Assembly (NCBI RefSeq): GCF_019711195.1
Contig: NZ_CP081299.1
Span: 7,102,501-7,166,500 of the forward strand
Source of the DNA: Dyadobacter sp. NIV53
Lineage (GTDB): Bacteria; Bacteroidota; Bacteroidia; Cytophagales; Spirosomataceae
Length of the DNA: 64,000 nucleotides
Reading direction: 5' to 3'
Shown: positions 54,883-63,780 of the stretch, piece after piece
How the letters are laid out: each line of letters opens with the position of its first letter
How positions within the stretch are numbered: the first letter of the stretch is position 1
The notes under the pieces: model-generated
Databases searched by the model: none
Seen by the model: the letters and a program-made list of their open reading frames with translations, nothing else
Told to the model about the DNA's origin: nothing
Made by a program: the position numbers and the translations under genes

Positions 54883-55451
54883 ATGGAGAAATTGAGAAAA
54901 CATATTGAAGCAATTACACAGATTACTGATGAAGAATTTGAGTATATCAAGACATTTTTCACAATAAAAAAGTAAGAAAGCATCAATACCTGATAGAGGA
55001 AGGTGATCATGCAAAATTTGAGTTTGTGATCCTGAGGGGTATTTTCAGGGTTTTCTATCTGGATGAGGAGGGAAAAGATCATATCGTGCAGTTTGCAACC
55101 GAAAATTGGTGGATGTCGGATTATATTGCTTATTTCAATGAAAAGCCGGCAACAACAAATGTTATATGCATGGAGGAAGGCGAAGTTTTGTGCCTGACAC
55201 TTTTCGGTAGGGAAAAGTTGTCGGCCGACCTGCATAAGCTGGAGCATTTTTTCAGGGTTAAACTCACAAACGGCTATGTGGCACAGCAACGGCGGATCAT
55301 GACATTACTATCAGGTACGCCACAACAGCGATACGAAGAATTTGCTAATCTGTATCCTAATCTGCTGCAACGGATACCTAAAAAATACATCGCTGAATAT
55401 CTCGGAGTCAGTCGCGAAACGTTAAGCAGGTTATACTCCGGCAGCAAATAA
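54883..55451 (+). pseudogene. Crp/Fnr family regulator split by a -1 frameshift
   Basis: The ATG at 54883 opens MEKLRKHIEAITQITDEEFEY. The frame ends after FTIKK at TAA 54973-54975. The -1 frame then reads VRKHQYLIEEGDHAKFEFVILRG, a cyclic-nucleotide-like sensor, and ends in a CRP HTH with VSRETLSRLYSG. The joined product would be 189 aa, the usual size. The junction is A_AAA_AAG (54966-54972), a canonical dnaX-type slippery heptamer, directly before the stop. Either one A has been lost or a programmed -1 shift makes the full regulator. The recognition helix has RET-x-x-R like E. coli CRP. Confidence 0.75.
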
Positions 55452-55471
55452 TCAAAGTCTTGAGAATTATG

Positions 55472-55498
55472 AAGTGTGATTTCAGTCACACTTTTTTT
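55472..55498 (+). terminator. Terminator hairpin that also forms a CRP-type palindrome
   Basis: AAGTGTGA (55472-55479) pairs with TCACACTT (55486-55493), and a T-run follows, so it works as an intrinsic terminator for the Crp gene. The core TGTGA-TTTCAG-TCACA (55475-55490) also equals the E. coli CRP site consensus TGTGA-N6-TCACA, immediately after a CRP-like regulator and upstream of the PfpI gene. Both readings are possible. Confidence 0.7.
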
Positions 55499-55534
55499 GT
55501 GATTTGCCTCCTTCCTCGCCGAGGCAGCGTGTCC

Positions 55535-55542
55535 TAATTTTG
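55535..55542 (+). promoter_or_regulatory. -7 element (TAATTTTG) of the PfpI-like gene
   Basis: TAATTTTG fits TAnnTTTG, 54 bp before the ATG. The CRP-like palindrome ends 45 bp upstream of it, in a position suitable for activation. Confidence 0.5.
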
Positions 55543-55596
55543 TATTAGAAATTAAAACACGGTAATCATTTCTTAAAACTCTAAACTTTACAAATC

Positions 55597-56280
55597 ATGA
55601 AAAGGAAAATTTTGATCATTGTCTCAAACGCCAACGTAATTGGCCCAAACAACAGAAGAACAGGTACTTTTTTACCGGAAGTAGCACATCCTTATGCTGA
55701 ATTCGACAGAGCAAATTATGAAGTAGATTTTGCAAGTTTAACTGGCGATACGCCTTATCTGGATGCGCTGAATCTGGCCGGTGATCCTGATAATCTGGCA
55801 TTTTTAACTGGCAGGGGATGGGCGGCGATGCAAAAAGCGGTTAAACTTTCGGAAGTTGATGTGAGCAGTTATGATGCAGTTTTTGTACCAGGAGGGCTGG
55901 CTCCTATGGTTGATATGCCGGATAATCCATTAATAAAAAAAGTTATAAAAGAAACAAATGAACGTAACGCAGTTGTTGGAGCGGTGTGTCACGGCCCTGT
56001 ATCTTTATTGAATGTAAAACTGAGCGATGGGACTTACCTCGTCAATGGCAGGAGTATTGCTTCTTTTACGGATGAAGAGGAGGAAAATTATGCCAAAACC
56101 GACGTGCCTTTCTTCCTGCAGACTGCTCTTACAAAACAAGGTGCAATTTTTCACGCCGCAGCTCCATGGACTGCTAACAGCATTGCGGACGGAAAAATCG
56201 TAACTGGCCAAAACCCGGCATCAGCCAAGGGAGTTGCTGAAAAAATGATTGTGATTTTAGAATCACCGGAATCTTTATAG
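55597..56280 (+). CDS. Type 1 glutamine amidotransferase-like / PfpI-DJ-1 family protein
   Basis: The 227-aa protein has the DJ-1/PfpI fold with the nucleophile elbow GAVCHGP (Cys131, His132). The active-site-proximal AVFVPGGLAPMVDMPDN segment is near residue 95-110, and KIVTGQNPASAKGVAEKM closes the C-terminus. Members include Hsp31-like glyoxalase/deglycase chaperones and cysteine peptidases. The TFLPEVAHPYAEFDRA start resembles the Hsp31-like group. It is followed about 100 bp later by an ABM monooxygenase, a common stress-response pairing in Bacteroidota. Regulation by the upstream Crp-type protein is inferred. Confidence 0.88.
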   Translation: MKRKILIIVSNANVIGPNNRRTGTFLPEVAHPYAEFDRANYEVDFASLTGDTPYLDALNLAGDPDNLAFLTGRGWAAMQKAVKLSEVDVSSYDAVFVPGGLAPMVDMPDNPLIKKVIKETNERNAVVGAVCHGPVSLLNVKLSDGTYLVNGRSIASFTDEEEENYAKTDVPFFLQTALTKQGAIFHAAAPWTANSIADGKIVTGQNPASAKGVAEKMIVILESPESL

Positions 56281-56382
56281 CCTATGAATATTGACCTCTT
56301 TCCAGAACCGGTAAGGAGGTCAATAAAAACTTTAAATATTGTGTCTTGCCAGGATAAATAAAAACTAACCAAAAAAACAAAA

Positions 56383-56688
56383 ATGGAAAATTTAAAACCT
56401 ATTCATGTATTTGCCACATGGCAAGTGAAAGAAGGCCAAATGGAAAGTATTTTAAATATACTTCAAACTGTCCGTGCAGAAAGTATCAGGGAAAAAGGAA
56501 ACCTGTTTTATAAAATTCATCGCAGTAATGCAGATGAAAATACCATTGTATTGTTTGAAGGATATGCTGATGAAGCTGCTATTGCCGAACACCGTAACAC
56601 AGCGCATTATCAGGATCTGGTTATTGGAAAAATTATACCGTTACTGGAAAACCGAGAAGTTATTCTTGCCACGCCTGTCCCGGAATAA
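56383..56688 (+). CDS. Putative quinol monooxygenase (ABM domain)
   Basis: The 101-aa protein is an antibiotic-biosynthesis-monooxygenase fold of the YgiN type. It starts with HVFATWQVKEGQMESILNIL and carries KEGNLFYKIHRS-like EKGNLFYKIHRSNADE around 40-56. It ends with the dimer strand and the EHRNTAHYQDLVIGKIIPLL segment. Such proteins oxidise quinols or degrade reactive aldehydes or haem-like compounds. The partner PfpI gene is upstream in the same direction with a 102-bp gap. There is no signal peptide. Confidence 0.85.
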   Translation: MENLKPIHVFATWQVKEGQMESILNILQTVRAESIREKGNLFYKIHRSNADENTIVLFEGYADEAAIAEHRNTAHYQDLVIGKIIPLLENREVILATPVPE

Positions 56689-57205
56689 TACTTTTTAGGG
56701 TAAATTCCTGATCAGGTAACTTTTGAATCCCATTTTCACCTTTTGTTACTCAATCCTGACTTTTTTCGTCGGTCAGCAAAACTTTTCCTTGCATACCTGA
56801 CTTGTATCATCCGGTACAAAGGTATGCCGGGATATTCATTCCGGAAGTTAACAATTGGTAAGAAAATCAGTTTTTGAACTAAATATATGGGTTTTTTCAA
56901 AACGACAGATTGATTTTTAAACCCCGGATCGGTTTGCGTAATTAATTTTGAATCCTCTGTAATAATGAGAAACCTGTCTGGCTAAAGATTAGTTAAACGC
57001 GATTAAATTTTATCACTTTGATATAGTTATTTAATGATTTTGCTTAAAAGTTATAGTCAAAATATCTTTTCAGGTATTAGAATAAATATAAATAATACTA
57101 TGTTTGAAATAGAATTAATTTGTGTTGTATCTTTATCTTGTTGTGAATAAGTTACACTTGATATCATCCCGTTTACCGCCATTATTAGCCTGTAAGGAAA
57201 AATCC
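56689..57205. other. Long intergenic region upstream of the hybrid sensor kinase
   Basis: This 517-bp stretch is AT-rich and contains no credible gene. It has a -7-like TAATTTTG at 56943-56950 and several ATTTAA runs, so a promoter for the sensor kinase is likely here, but none of the boxes is close to the start codon. Confidence 0.4.
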
Positions 57206-60200
57206 ATGCTCCGAAGAATAAATAAAAAAGGTACATTTTATTTTGTATTATTTATTGTATTGCTGCAAACCATTCCATTAACCGGACTTCCACAAAGCAG
57301 GCCCATTCATTTTAAGCAGATTTCTTCTGAGGACGGAATTTCAAGCAATAACGTCAAATGCGTGTTTCAGGACGCAAAAGGTTTTATCTGGATCGGGACC
57401 ATGGGCGGGTTAAACAGATATGACGGGCATGAGTACCAGACTTACCGAAACGATGAAAAGGATAAAAGCAGCATTAGCAACAATCATATTAACAGCCTCG
57501 CGCAGGATAAAAACGGAAATCTATGGGTCGCAACCGGCGGTGGCGGGCTTAACATGTTTGACCGGGACAAAAACCGATTTTACACCTACACGCATAATGA
57601 AAAAGATAAAGCAAGTGTTACAGATAACTACATCAATAGTGTAACCTTTGATAAAGAAGGAAAACTCTGGCTTGCAACTCCGGTCGGCCTGGATCTTTTT
57701 GATCCCCTAACCCGTAAAGTGCTCGTTCATTATAAACATGATGAGACCATTAGAAACAGCCTTGGTGATAACAATGTCAATGCCGTCTATTGTGACAAAC
57801 AAAATAACATTTGGGCAGCAACCGTATCCGGCCTGAATTTACTGGATAGAAAAACCGGTTCATTTAAAAAATTTGTACATGATAAAACTAAAACCTCCAT
57901 ATCCGCAAATAATATTAGATGTTTGTTTCAGGACACCGAAAATAAGCTTTGGATAGGAACATTTGGAGGCGGCTTAAATCTTTATCAGCCTGCTGATGGA
58001 ACCTTTAAACGTTTCAGGCATGATCCGGCAATTCCCGGTTCAATTTCTCATGACAATATCATGAGCATTAATGAAGCGGGTGGAAACCTGTTTGTGGGAA
58101 CGGAGAATGGGGGGCTTAATATTCTGGACCGGCAACGGGAAACTTTTACTTCTTATGTTCATGATGATGTAGACCACAGCAGCCTTGCCGGTAATTCAGT
58201 CGACTGTATTTTTAAGGATCGGCAAAACAATTTGTGGTTAGGTATCTATAGTGCAGGAATCAGCATGTACAACAGCAGCAATAATTTTGAGCATTTTCAA
58301 CATAATACTTCTGTTAACAGCCTTTCCAATAATCAGGTACTTTGCTTTTATGAAGATAAACAAAAAAATATCTGGGTAGGAACGGATGGAGGCGGATTGA
58401 ATATGTTTGACCCCAAAACAGGTAGTTTTAAAACGTACACATATAACAAAAATGCCGGAAGCATTTCTGGAAATTATATACTGGCCCTTACCAGTGATAG
58501 TAAACAAAGGTTATGGATTGGCACATGGGATGACGGAGTAAGCATTTTTGATCCTGAAACCCGAAAATTTACATCTTTGAGGCATAACTCTGCTGACACA
58601 AACAGTTTATACAGTAACAATATTTATGCAATTGCCCGGACGCCTGATGACAGAATATGGCTAAGTACCTATGGGGAGGGGCTGGATGCCTACGATCCTG
58701 CAACAGGCTTGTTTAAACATTACAAAAATATACCCGGCGTATCAGGCAGCCTTTGTAATAATGTGGTGAATTGTTTAATTACTGACCGGAAAGGCAGATT
58801 ATGGATCGGTACAGAGGATGGCAAACTGTCGCTTTATGATCAGGCAACTGATTCTTTCAGTTCAAAGCAAATTTCCGGAAGCCGGGATCGGTTCACCGAT
58901 AATTCGATAATCGGCATGACTGAGGATCACAATGGGATTATATGGCTGTGTACTTTAAAAGGCCTGGTTAGTTTTGATCCGGTGACATCGGCCTATAAAA
59001 AGTATACGACCTCGCAAGGCCTGGTTAATAATGTAACCCAGGGTGTTGCCGAAGACAACATGGGAATGCTTTGGATCAGTACCAGCAGCGGCCTTTCCAG
59101 GTTCAATCCGAAGTCTGGGATATTTCAGAATTATTCAGCTGACTTCGGCCTGCAAGCCAATGAATTCAAACAAAAGTCAGCTTTTAAAGACGGGGAAGGT
59201 AATTTGTATTTTGGTGGAATAAATGGTTTTAACAAATTTAACCCGGCACATTTAGTTTCTGCTCAGGAAGAATATCCTATCGTATTAACGAATTTTAAGA
59301 TCTTCAATAAAATTGTGAAACCATCGGTAAATGCAGATGAAGGATCACCCCTGACAAAAGATATTTCTGAAACTGAACTCATCAGGCTTTCCTACGATCA
59401 ATCGTTTATTTCGTTCGAATATGCAGCCCTGGATTTTAAAACGTCCAAAAAAAACTATGCGTATATGCTTGATGGGTTTGATAAAGAATGGAATTATGTG
59501 GGCGATATAAATAATGCTGTTTATACCAACCTGCCACCCGGCAGCTATTTATTTAAAGTTAAAGTCCAGAATATTTCTGGAAAGTGGACTACCGCAGGTA
59601 CCGATTTAACAATTATAATTTCACCTCCTTTCTGGTCAACCTGGTGGTTCAGATTAGCGGTTATCCTTATTTCCTCCGCCCTGATTTACAGATTTTATAA
59701 ATACCGGATTCAGGCAATAATCAGGCAGAAAGTGATATTGGAAACCCTGGTTGAACAGCGGACGGCACTGGTACAGAAACAGTCGGAAGAATTACATACG
59801 CAGTCGGAATATCTGCAGTTCATGAACGAAGAATTACAGGCTCAGTCGGAGGAACTGAAATCCCAGTCGGACGAATTGCTTATCCAGAATGAACTGGAAC
59901 AATCTGCGAGGGAAGAAGCCGAACGAGCAAACCAGGCGAAAAGCGTTTTTCTTGCCACGATGAGCCATGAGATAAGAACCCCAATGAACGGTGTAATAGG
60001 CATGACTGCATTGTTATCCGAAACCGAACTGACTGAAGAACAAAGGGATTTTACGAAGACCATTGCGAGCTGCGGGGAAACTCTTGTAAATGTAATTAAT
60101 GACATCCTGGATTTCTCAAAGATTGAATCAGGTAAAATTGAACTCGAAGACCAGGAGTTTGAACTGCGGCTCACGGTTGAAGAAATCATGGATTTGTTTG

Positions 60201-61492
60201 CGCTTCAGGCATCTAAAAAACATATTGACCTGGTTTATGAGGTAGCGGCAGATTTACCTGTTTATCTTATTGGCGATAATTTAAGATTGAAACAAATATT
60301 AACAAACCTGGTCAATAATGCTATCAAATTCACTGAGAAGGGGGAAGTATTCGTGCAGGTTTTTAAATTAAATGAGCCTGATCCTGATGAAATCGGGGTT
60401 GGTTTTATTGTAAAAGATACCGGAATTGGAATTCCTGAGGATAAGCTTTCAAATTTGTTTAAATCATTCTCCCAGGTTGATTCTTCTATAAACCGCAGGT
60501 ATGGGGGAACGGGATTGGGTTTGGTAATCAGTGAGCGCTTGATAAAGTTAATGAACGGAGATATCCGGGTCGAAAGCATATTCGGAAAGGGAACTGAATT
60601 TCATTTTAATATCAAATCCAAACTAAGTGACAGAAAGCCGGAGACTGCATCCCAGGCCTTTGAACAGATGGATATTGAGGGAAAAATGATACTGGTTGTT
60701 GATGATAACCAAACGAACCTGACCATATTAAAAGGTTACCTTGAGCAATGGAAACTGATACCAATCCTTGCCTCGTCCGCTAAGCAGGCATTAGAGATTT
60801 TAAAAACCGAAACACGGATTGAGCTGGTAATCACGGACATGGAAATGCCGGAAACAAACGGTGCGGTCTTAGCTGAGACAATTAAAGCGGGAAACAATCC
60901 CCTGCCTGTTTTTTTATTAAGTTCTGCAGGTGATGATGTAAAAATGAAATTCCCCGGATTGTTTGCGGGCGTTTTAGCCAAACCGGTAAAAAAAGGACAT
61001 TTATTAAAAGGCATTTCACTTATTCTGACGAGTCAGAAAACGCTTTTACCAGAACCTGCGCCAGAGGCAAAAATATTAAATACAAATTTTTCCGCTGAAC
61101 ATCCCCTTAAAATACTGGTTGCAGAAGATAATCCAATGAACCAAAAGCTCATCAGTCATATTCTTGTGAAAATGGGTTATGATATCATCGTTGCAGATAA
61201 TGGCATTGCTGTACTGGATAAACTTTCAGAAAGTTCTTTTGACGTTATTTTAATGGATATTCAGATGCCGGAAATGGACGGTTTGGAAGCTACCAGAATA
61301 ATTAGGGAAAAATATGGATATCTGCCTTATATCGTAGCACTTACAGCAAATGCAATGCAGGAGGACAGAAATAACTGTTTGAGTATTGGTATGGATGATT
61401 ACATTGCAAAACCATTAAGACTGGATGTAATAAAAAGAGTTTTAAAGGAAGCGCATCAGCAGATCGGAGCTGCACCATCCCGCCTTGTTTAA
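57206..61492 (+). CDS. Hybrid two-component sensor kinase: beta-propeller sensor, Y_Y_Y, histidine kinase, two receiver domains
   Basis: From the ATG at 57206 the protein has 1,428 aa. It has a signal/anchor (FYFVLFIVLLQTIPLTG), then two beta-propellers (about 40-700, with repeated WIGTxGGGLNxF-type blades). A Y_Y_Y domain (about 730-800), a transmembrane helix (WWFRLAVILISSALIYRF) and a Q/E-rich coiled coil follow. The histidine kinase has phospho-acceptor His921 in MSHEIRTPMNG, and the two receiver domains carry Asp1211 and Asp1351. No AraC DNA-binding domain is attached, so it needs a separate output partner. It lies just upstream of an ECF sigma/FecR/STN-SusC set. Confidence 0.92.
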   Translation: MLRRINKKGTFYFVLFIVLLQTIPLTGLPQSRPIHFKQISSEDGISSNNVKCVFQDAKGFIWIGTMGGLNRYDGHEYQTYRNDEKDKSSISNNHINSLAQDKNGNLWVATGGGGLNMFDRDKNRFYTYTHNEKDKASVTDNYINSVTFDKEGKLWLATPVGLDLFDPLTRKVLVHYKHDETIRNSLGDNNVNAVYCDKQNNIWAATVSGLNLLDRKTGSFKKFVHDKTKTSISANNIRCLFQDTENKLWIGTFGGGLNLYQPADGTFKRFRHDPAIPGSISHDNIMSINEAGGNLFVGTENGGLNILDRQRETFTSYVHDDVDHSSLAGNSVDCIFKDRQNNLWLGIYSAGISMYNSSNNFEHFQHNTSVNSLSNNQVLCFYEDKQKNIWVGTDGGGLNMFDPKTGSFKTYTYNKNAGSISGNYILALTSDSKQRLWIGTWDDGVSIFDPETRKFTSLRHNSADTNSLYSNNIYAIARTPDDRIWLSTYGEGLDAYDPATGLFKHYKNIPGVSGSLCNNVVNCLITDRKGRLWIGTEDGKLSLYDQATDSFSSKQISGSRDRFTDNSIIGMTEDHNGIIWLCTLKGLVSFDPVTSAYKKYTTSQGLVNNVTQGVAEDNMGMLWISTSSGLSRFNPKSGIFQNYSADFGLQANEFKQKSAFKDGEGNLYFGGINGFNKFNPAHLVSAQEEYPIVLTNFKIFNKIVKPSVNADEGSPLTKDISETELIRLSYDQSFISFEYAALDFKTSKKNYAYMLDGFDKEWNYVGDINNAVYTNLPPGSYLFKVKVQNISGKWTTAGTDLTIIISPPFWSTWWFRLAVILISSALIYRFYKYRIQAIIRQKVILETLVEQRTALVQKQSEELHTQSEYLQFMNEELQAQSEELKSQSDELLIQNELEQSAREEAERANQAKSVFLATMSHEIRTPMNGVIGMTALLSETELTEEQRDFTKTIASCGETLVNVINDILDFSKIESGKIELEDQEFELRLTVEEIMDLFALQASKKHIDLVYEVAADLPVYLIGDNLRLKQILTNLVNNAIKFTEKGEVFVQVFKLNEPDPDEIGVGFIVKDTGIGIPEDKLSNLFKSFSQVDSSINRRYGGTGLGLVISERLIKLMNGDIRVESIFGKGTEFHFNIKSKLSDRKPETASQAFEQMDIEGKMILVVDDNQTNLTILKGYLEQWKLIPILASSAKQALEILKTETRIELVITDMEMPETNGAVLAETIKAGNNPLPVFLLSSAGDDVKMKFPGLFAGVLAKPVKKGHLLKGISLILTSQKTLLPEPAPEAKILNTNFSAEHPLKILVAEDNPMNQKLISHILVKMGYDIIVADNGIAVLDKLSESSFDVILMDIQMPEMDGLEATRIIREKYGYLPYIVALTANAMQEDRNNCLSIGMDDYIAKPLRLDVIKRVLKEAHQQIGAAPSRLV

Positions 61493-61644
61493 TTTTTTTG
61501 TATAATGGTGTGAGATAGTCACAGTTCGATTGATGATTCTAGTGTTGTTTGGTGGTAATCATCTTTGGAAAAAACAAATTTTAATTTAAAAAGTATAGTA
61601 GTTAGCTAAAAAAATTACTTTTACACGTCTAACTCCCTAATGGC

Positions 61645-62235
61645 GTGATACAGGATTCGAAACATAACACAGATATATGGAACGCCTTTAGGCTGGGGGA
61701 TAAAAGTGCCTATGCCGATATCTATGAAAGTCATTTCGATGCGCTGTATTCCTATGGAAAGAAATTCCTGCCTGACGAAACACAGGTAGAAGACGCGATT
61801 CAGGATCTGTTTATTAATCTCTGGCGGACACGGGAAAAGCTTTCTCCTGTTGATAATATCAAATTTTACCTTTTCCGGAGTTTAAGAAGGGATATTCGCC
61901 GCATTAACGAAAAGGAAAAAACATTCGAGAAAGTTGATTTCGATAGTTTTGTTTTGATGAACGATCATCCCGGTGAGGAAAATACCATATACAATTCAGA
62001 TGACGAATTGGCGCAGAAGTTAACTGCCATTCTTAAAAATCTTCCTAAACGACAGTTAGAAGCCATTACTTTAAGATATTACGAGAATTTCAGCATTGAT
62101 GAAATTGCTGCTATCATGGATGTTTCCGAAAAAACGGTCCGTAATACCTTACACAATTCCCTCACTTTGCTTCGGAAGAATTCAAATCTCTTCTACTCGC
62201 TGATCAAACTGGCACTGGTTTACTTTTGGCAATAA
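61645..62235 (+). CDS. RNA polymerase sigma-70 factor, ECF subfamily
   Basis: The 196-aa protein has an ECF layout: sigma-2 region (LGDKSAYADIYESHFDALYSYGKKF, then VEDAIQDLFINLWRTREKL) and sigma-4 HTH (LPKRQLEAITLRYYENFSIDEIAAIMDVSEKTVRNTLHNSL). This is the Bacteroidota FecI-like group paired with FecR anti-sigma factors. The start is a GTG: no in-frame ATG precedes the conserved IQDSKHNTDIW region, and a nearby ATG leads straight into a stop. FecR and an STN-containing SusC follow, so the sigma factor probably controls that receptor. Confidence 0.9.
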   Translation: MIQDSKHNTDIWNAFRLGDKSAYADIYESHFDALYSYGKKFLPDETQVEDAIQDLFINLWRTREKLSPVDNIKFYLFRSLRRDIRRINEKEKTFEKVDFDSFVLMNDHPGEENTIYNSDDELAQKLTAILKNLPKRQLEAITLRYYENFSIDEIAAIMDVSEKTVRNTLHNSLTLLRKNSNLFYSLIKLALVYFWQ

Positions 62236-62336
62236 ACGACTCTTTGTTCTGGTTATTAAATTTACATAAGACCTCCGCTTTCGAGGGTCAGCTTTTGGCT
62301 TTTTAGTGGTCAAAAAATGCCTGCCTCACATTAAAC

Positions 62337-62366
62337 TGATTGCCGATAGCTGATTGCCGAAAGCCC
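62337..62366. repeat. Dispersed repeat word, copy C (partial)
   Basis: TGATTGCCGATAGCTGATTGCCGAAAGC contains GCCGATAGC, which is shared with the copies at 9.5 kb and 20.3 kb. The longer CCGTCGGCATTCGGCT arm is not present here. The rest of the 62236-62493 gap shows no gene. Confidence 0.5.
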
Positions 62367-62493
62367 AAAAAAGTGATTGATAAATGAACTATTAGTTTTT
62401 TTGAAAAAAATATTAAAATTCTTTGGGTCAAATGGGTTAAAGCCTCCTTTGTATATATATAATGCAAAAGGAGTTGATACTAACCATCAGGCT

Positions 62494-63591
62494 TTGAAAA
62501 ATTATAACGATTATAACACGGAAGATTTTTTTCAGGACGAGCGTTTTCGCAAATGGATGATATCCGGCGGAAATGAGGAATCCTTGTTCTGGGAAAATTT
62601 CAATAAACAGTATCCGGAGAAGTCGAACGACCTTCGCCTTGCGAAAAATTTATTTAACTCATTGCACCAGCTTCAGGCGGTACCGGATGGAGAGATAAAA
62701 GCAAGGATCTGGAATAATGTTGAACAGGTCGTCGAGGATTCGGATGTTGGAAACGAGACGAACCGCCCCGTTCGTCCTTTGTATAGATGGTGGTGGATGG
62801 CCGCTGCAACATTACTTATTGCGGGCGGACTGGCCTGGAACCTTCGGTCGGCGTTTATGGGTGCCCCGTTAGAGTATAAGAAACAGGTCAGTCTGGCGAA
62901 AACAACGTTACAGGAAACTGTGAATAATACCCGGACAGAGCAAACTGTTTTACTCATGGATGGTTCTTCCGTAAAATTGAAACCTGGAAGTAAATTGAGT
63001 TACTCCGATTTTTCTGAAAAGCAAAGAGTCGTTTATTTAGATGGAGAAGGGTATTTTGATGTGACAAAAGATAAGTCAAAGCCATTTATAGTTTATGCCG
63101 GTCACATTGTCGTTCAGGTTGTTGGTACAAGTTTCAAAGTGGTTTCCAGGACAGGTAATACGAAAAGTAATGTCTCTGTAATGTCCGGAAAAGTGAAGGT
63201 ATTTTCTGCCGGGAAAATGCATGAAGTCGATAGCCAGAAGGAAGATCAGGCTGTATACCTGACTCCTAATCAGCAGGTTGCTTTTGATGCAAATACTAAT
63301 GTTTTTGAAAAAGGGCTTGTTGCAGAACCTGTTCAGGTAGCTAAAACCGGAGGTGCAGAGGAATTTTATTTTACCAATACTTCCGTAAACGAAATTCTCA
63401 GGGAGCTTGAAACGGCCTACGGAGTAAAGATGCGCTTTAACAATACATCATTAGAATCCTGCAAAGTTACTGCTCCTTTAGGCGACCTGCCGTTATTCCG
63501 GAAACTGGATATTATATGCCAGACTATCGGTGCAACTTATGAAGTGTTTGGGACAGAAATTGTGATCTCCGGAGGGAGCTGTGATCTTTAA
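62494..63591 (+). CDS. FecR family anti-sigma factor
   Basis: The proposed TTG start at 62494 gives about 365 aa beginning LKNYNDYNTEDFFQDERFRKW, where homologues begin MxNYxxYTTEDFLxDDxFxxW. The open frame runs back to 62377 without an ATG, so the 5' end is uncertain. A transmembrane helix (WWWMAAATLLIAGGLAW) anchors it, the FecR domain follows (LLMDGSSVKLKPGSKLSYSDF, VVGTSFKVVSR), and a DUF4974 C-terminal domain (FYFTNTSVNEILRELETAYGV) contacts the STN domain of the receptor. It holds the ECF sigma factor inactive until the receptor is loaded. Confidence 0.88.
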   Translation: MKNYNDYNTEDFFQDERFRKWMISGGNEESLFWENFNKQYPEKSNDLRLAKNLFNSLHQLQAVPDGEIKARIWNNVEQVVEDSDVGNETNRPVRPLYRWWWMAAATLLIAGGLAWNLRSAFMGAPLEYKKQVSLAKTTLQETVNNTRTEQTVLLMDGSSVKLKPGSKLSYSDFSEKQRVVYLDGEGYFDVTKDKSKPFIVYAGHIVVQVVGTSFKVVSRTGNTKSNVSVMSGKVKVFSAGKMHEVDSQKEDQAVYLTPNQQVAFDANTNVFEKGLVAEPVQVAKTGGAEEFYFTNTSVNEILRELETAYGVKMRFNNTSLESCKVTAPLGDLPLFRKLDIICQTIGATYEVFGTEIVISGGSCDL

Positions 63592-63780
63592 ATATTCTAT
63601 AACTTAAATATGAAATGTATGATTAGAAATTGACCTGAAAACAAAAAAAACTGAAAGCGCGGCCACGCTTCCAGTCTAAAAATCTCCCACGAAATCGATT
63701 GAACGATATTCCTGCGCTAACAGGAAGAGGGAATTGTATGTCCTATTTTAAACGCATTAAAACAAAACACGAGTAAAATT

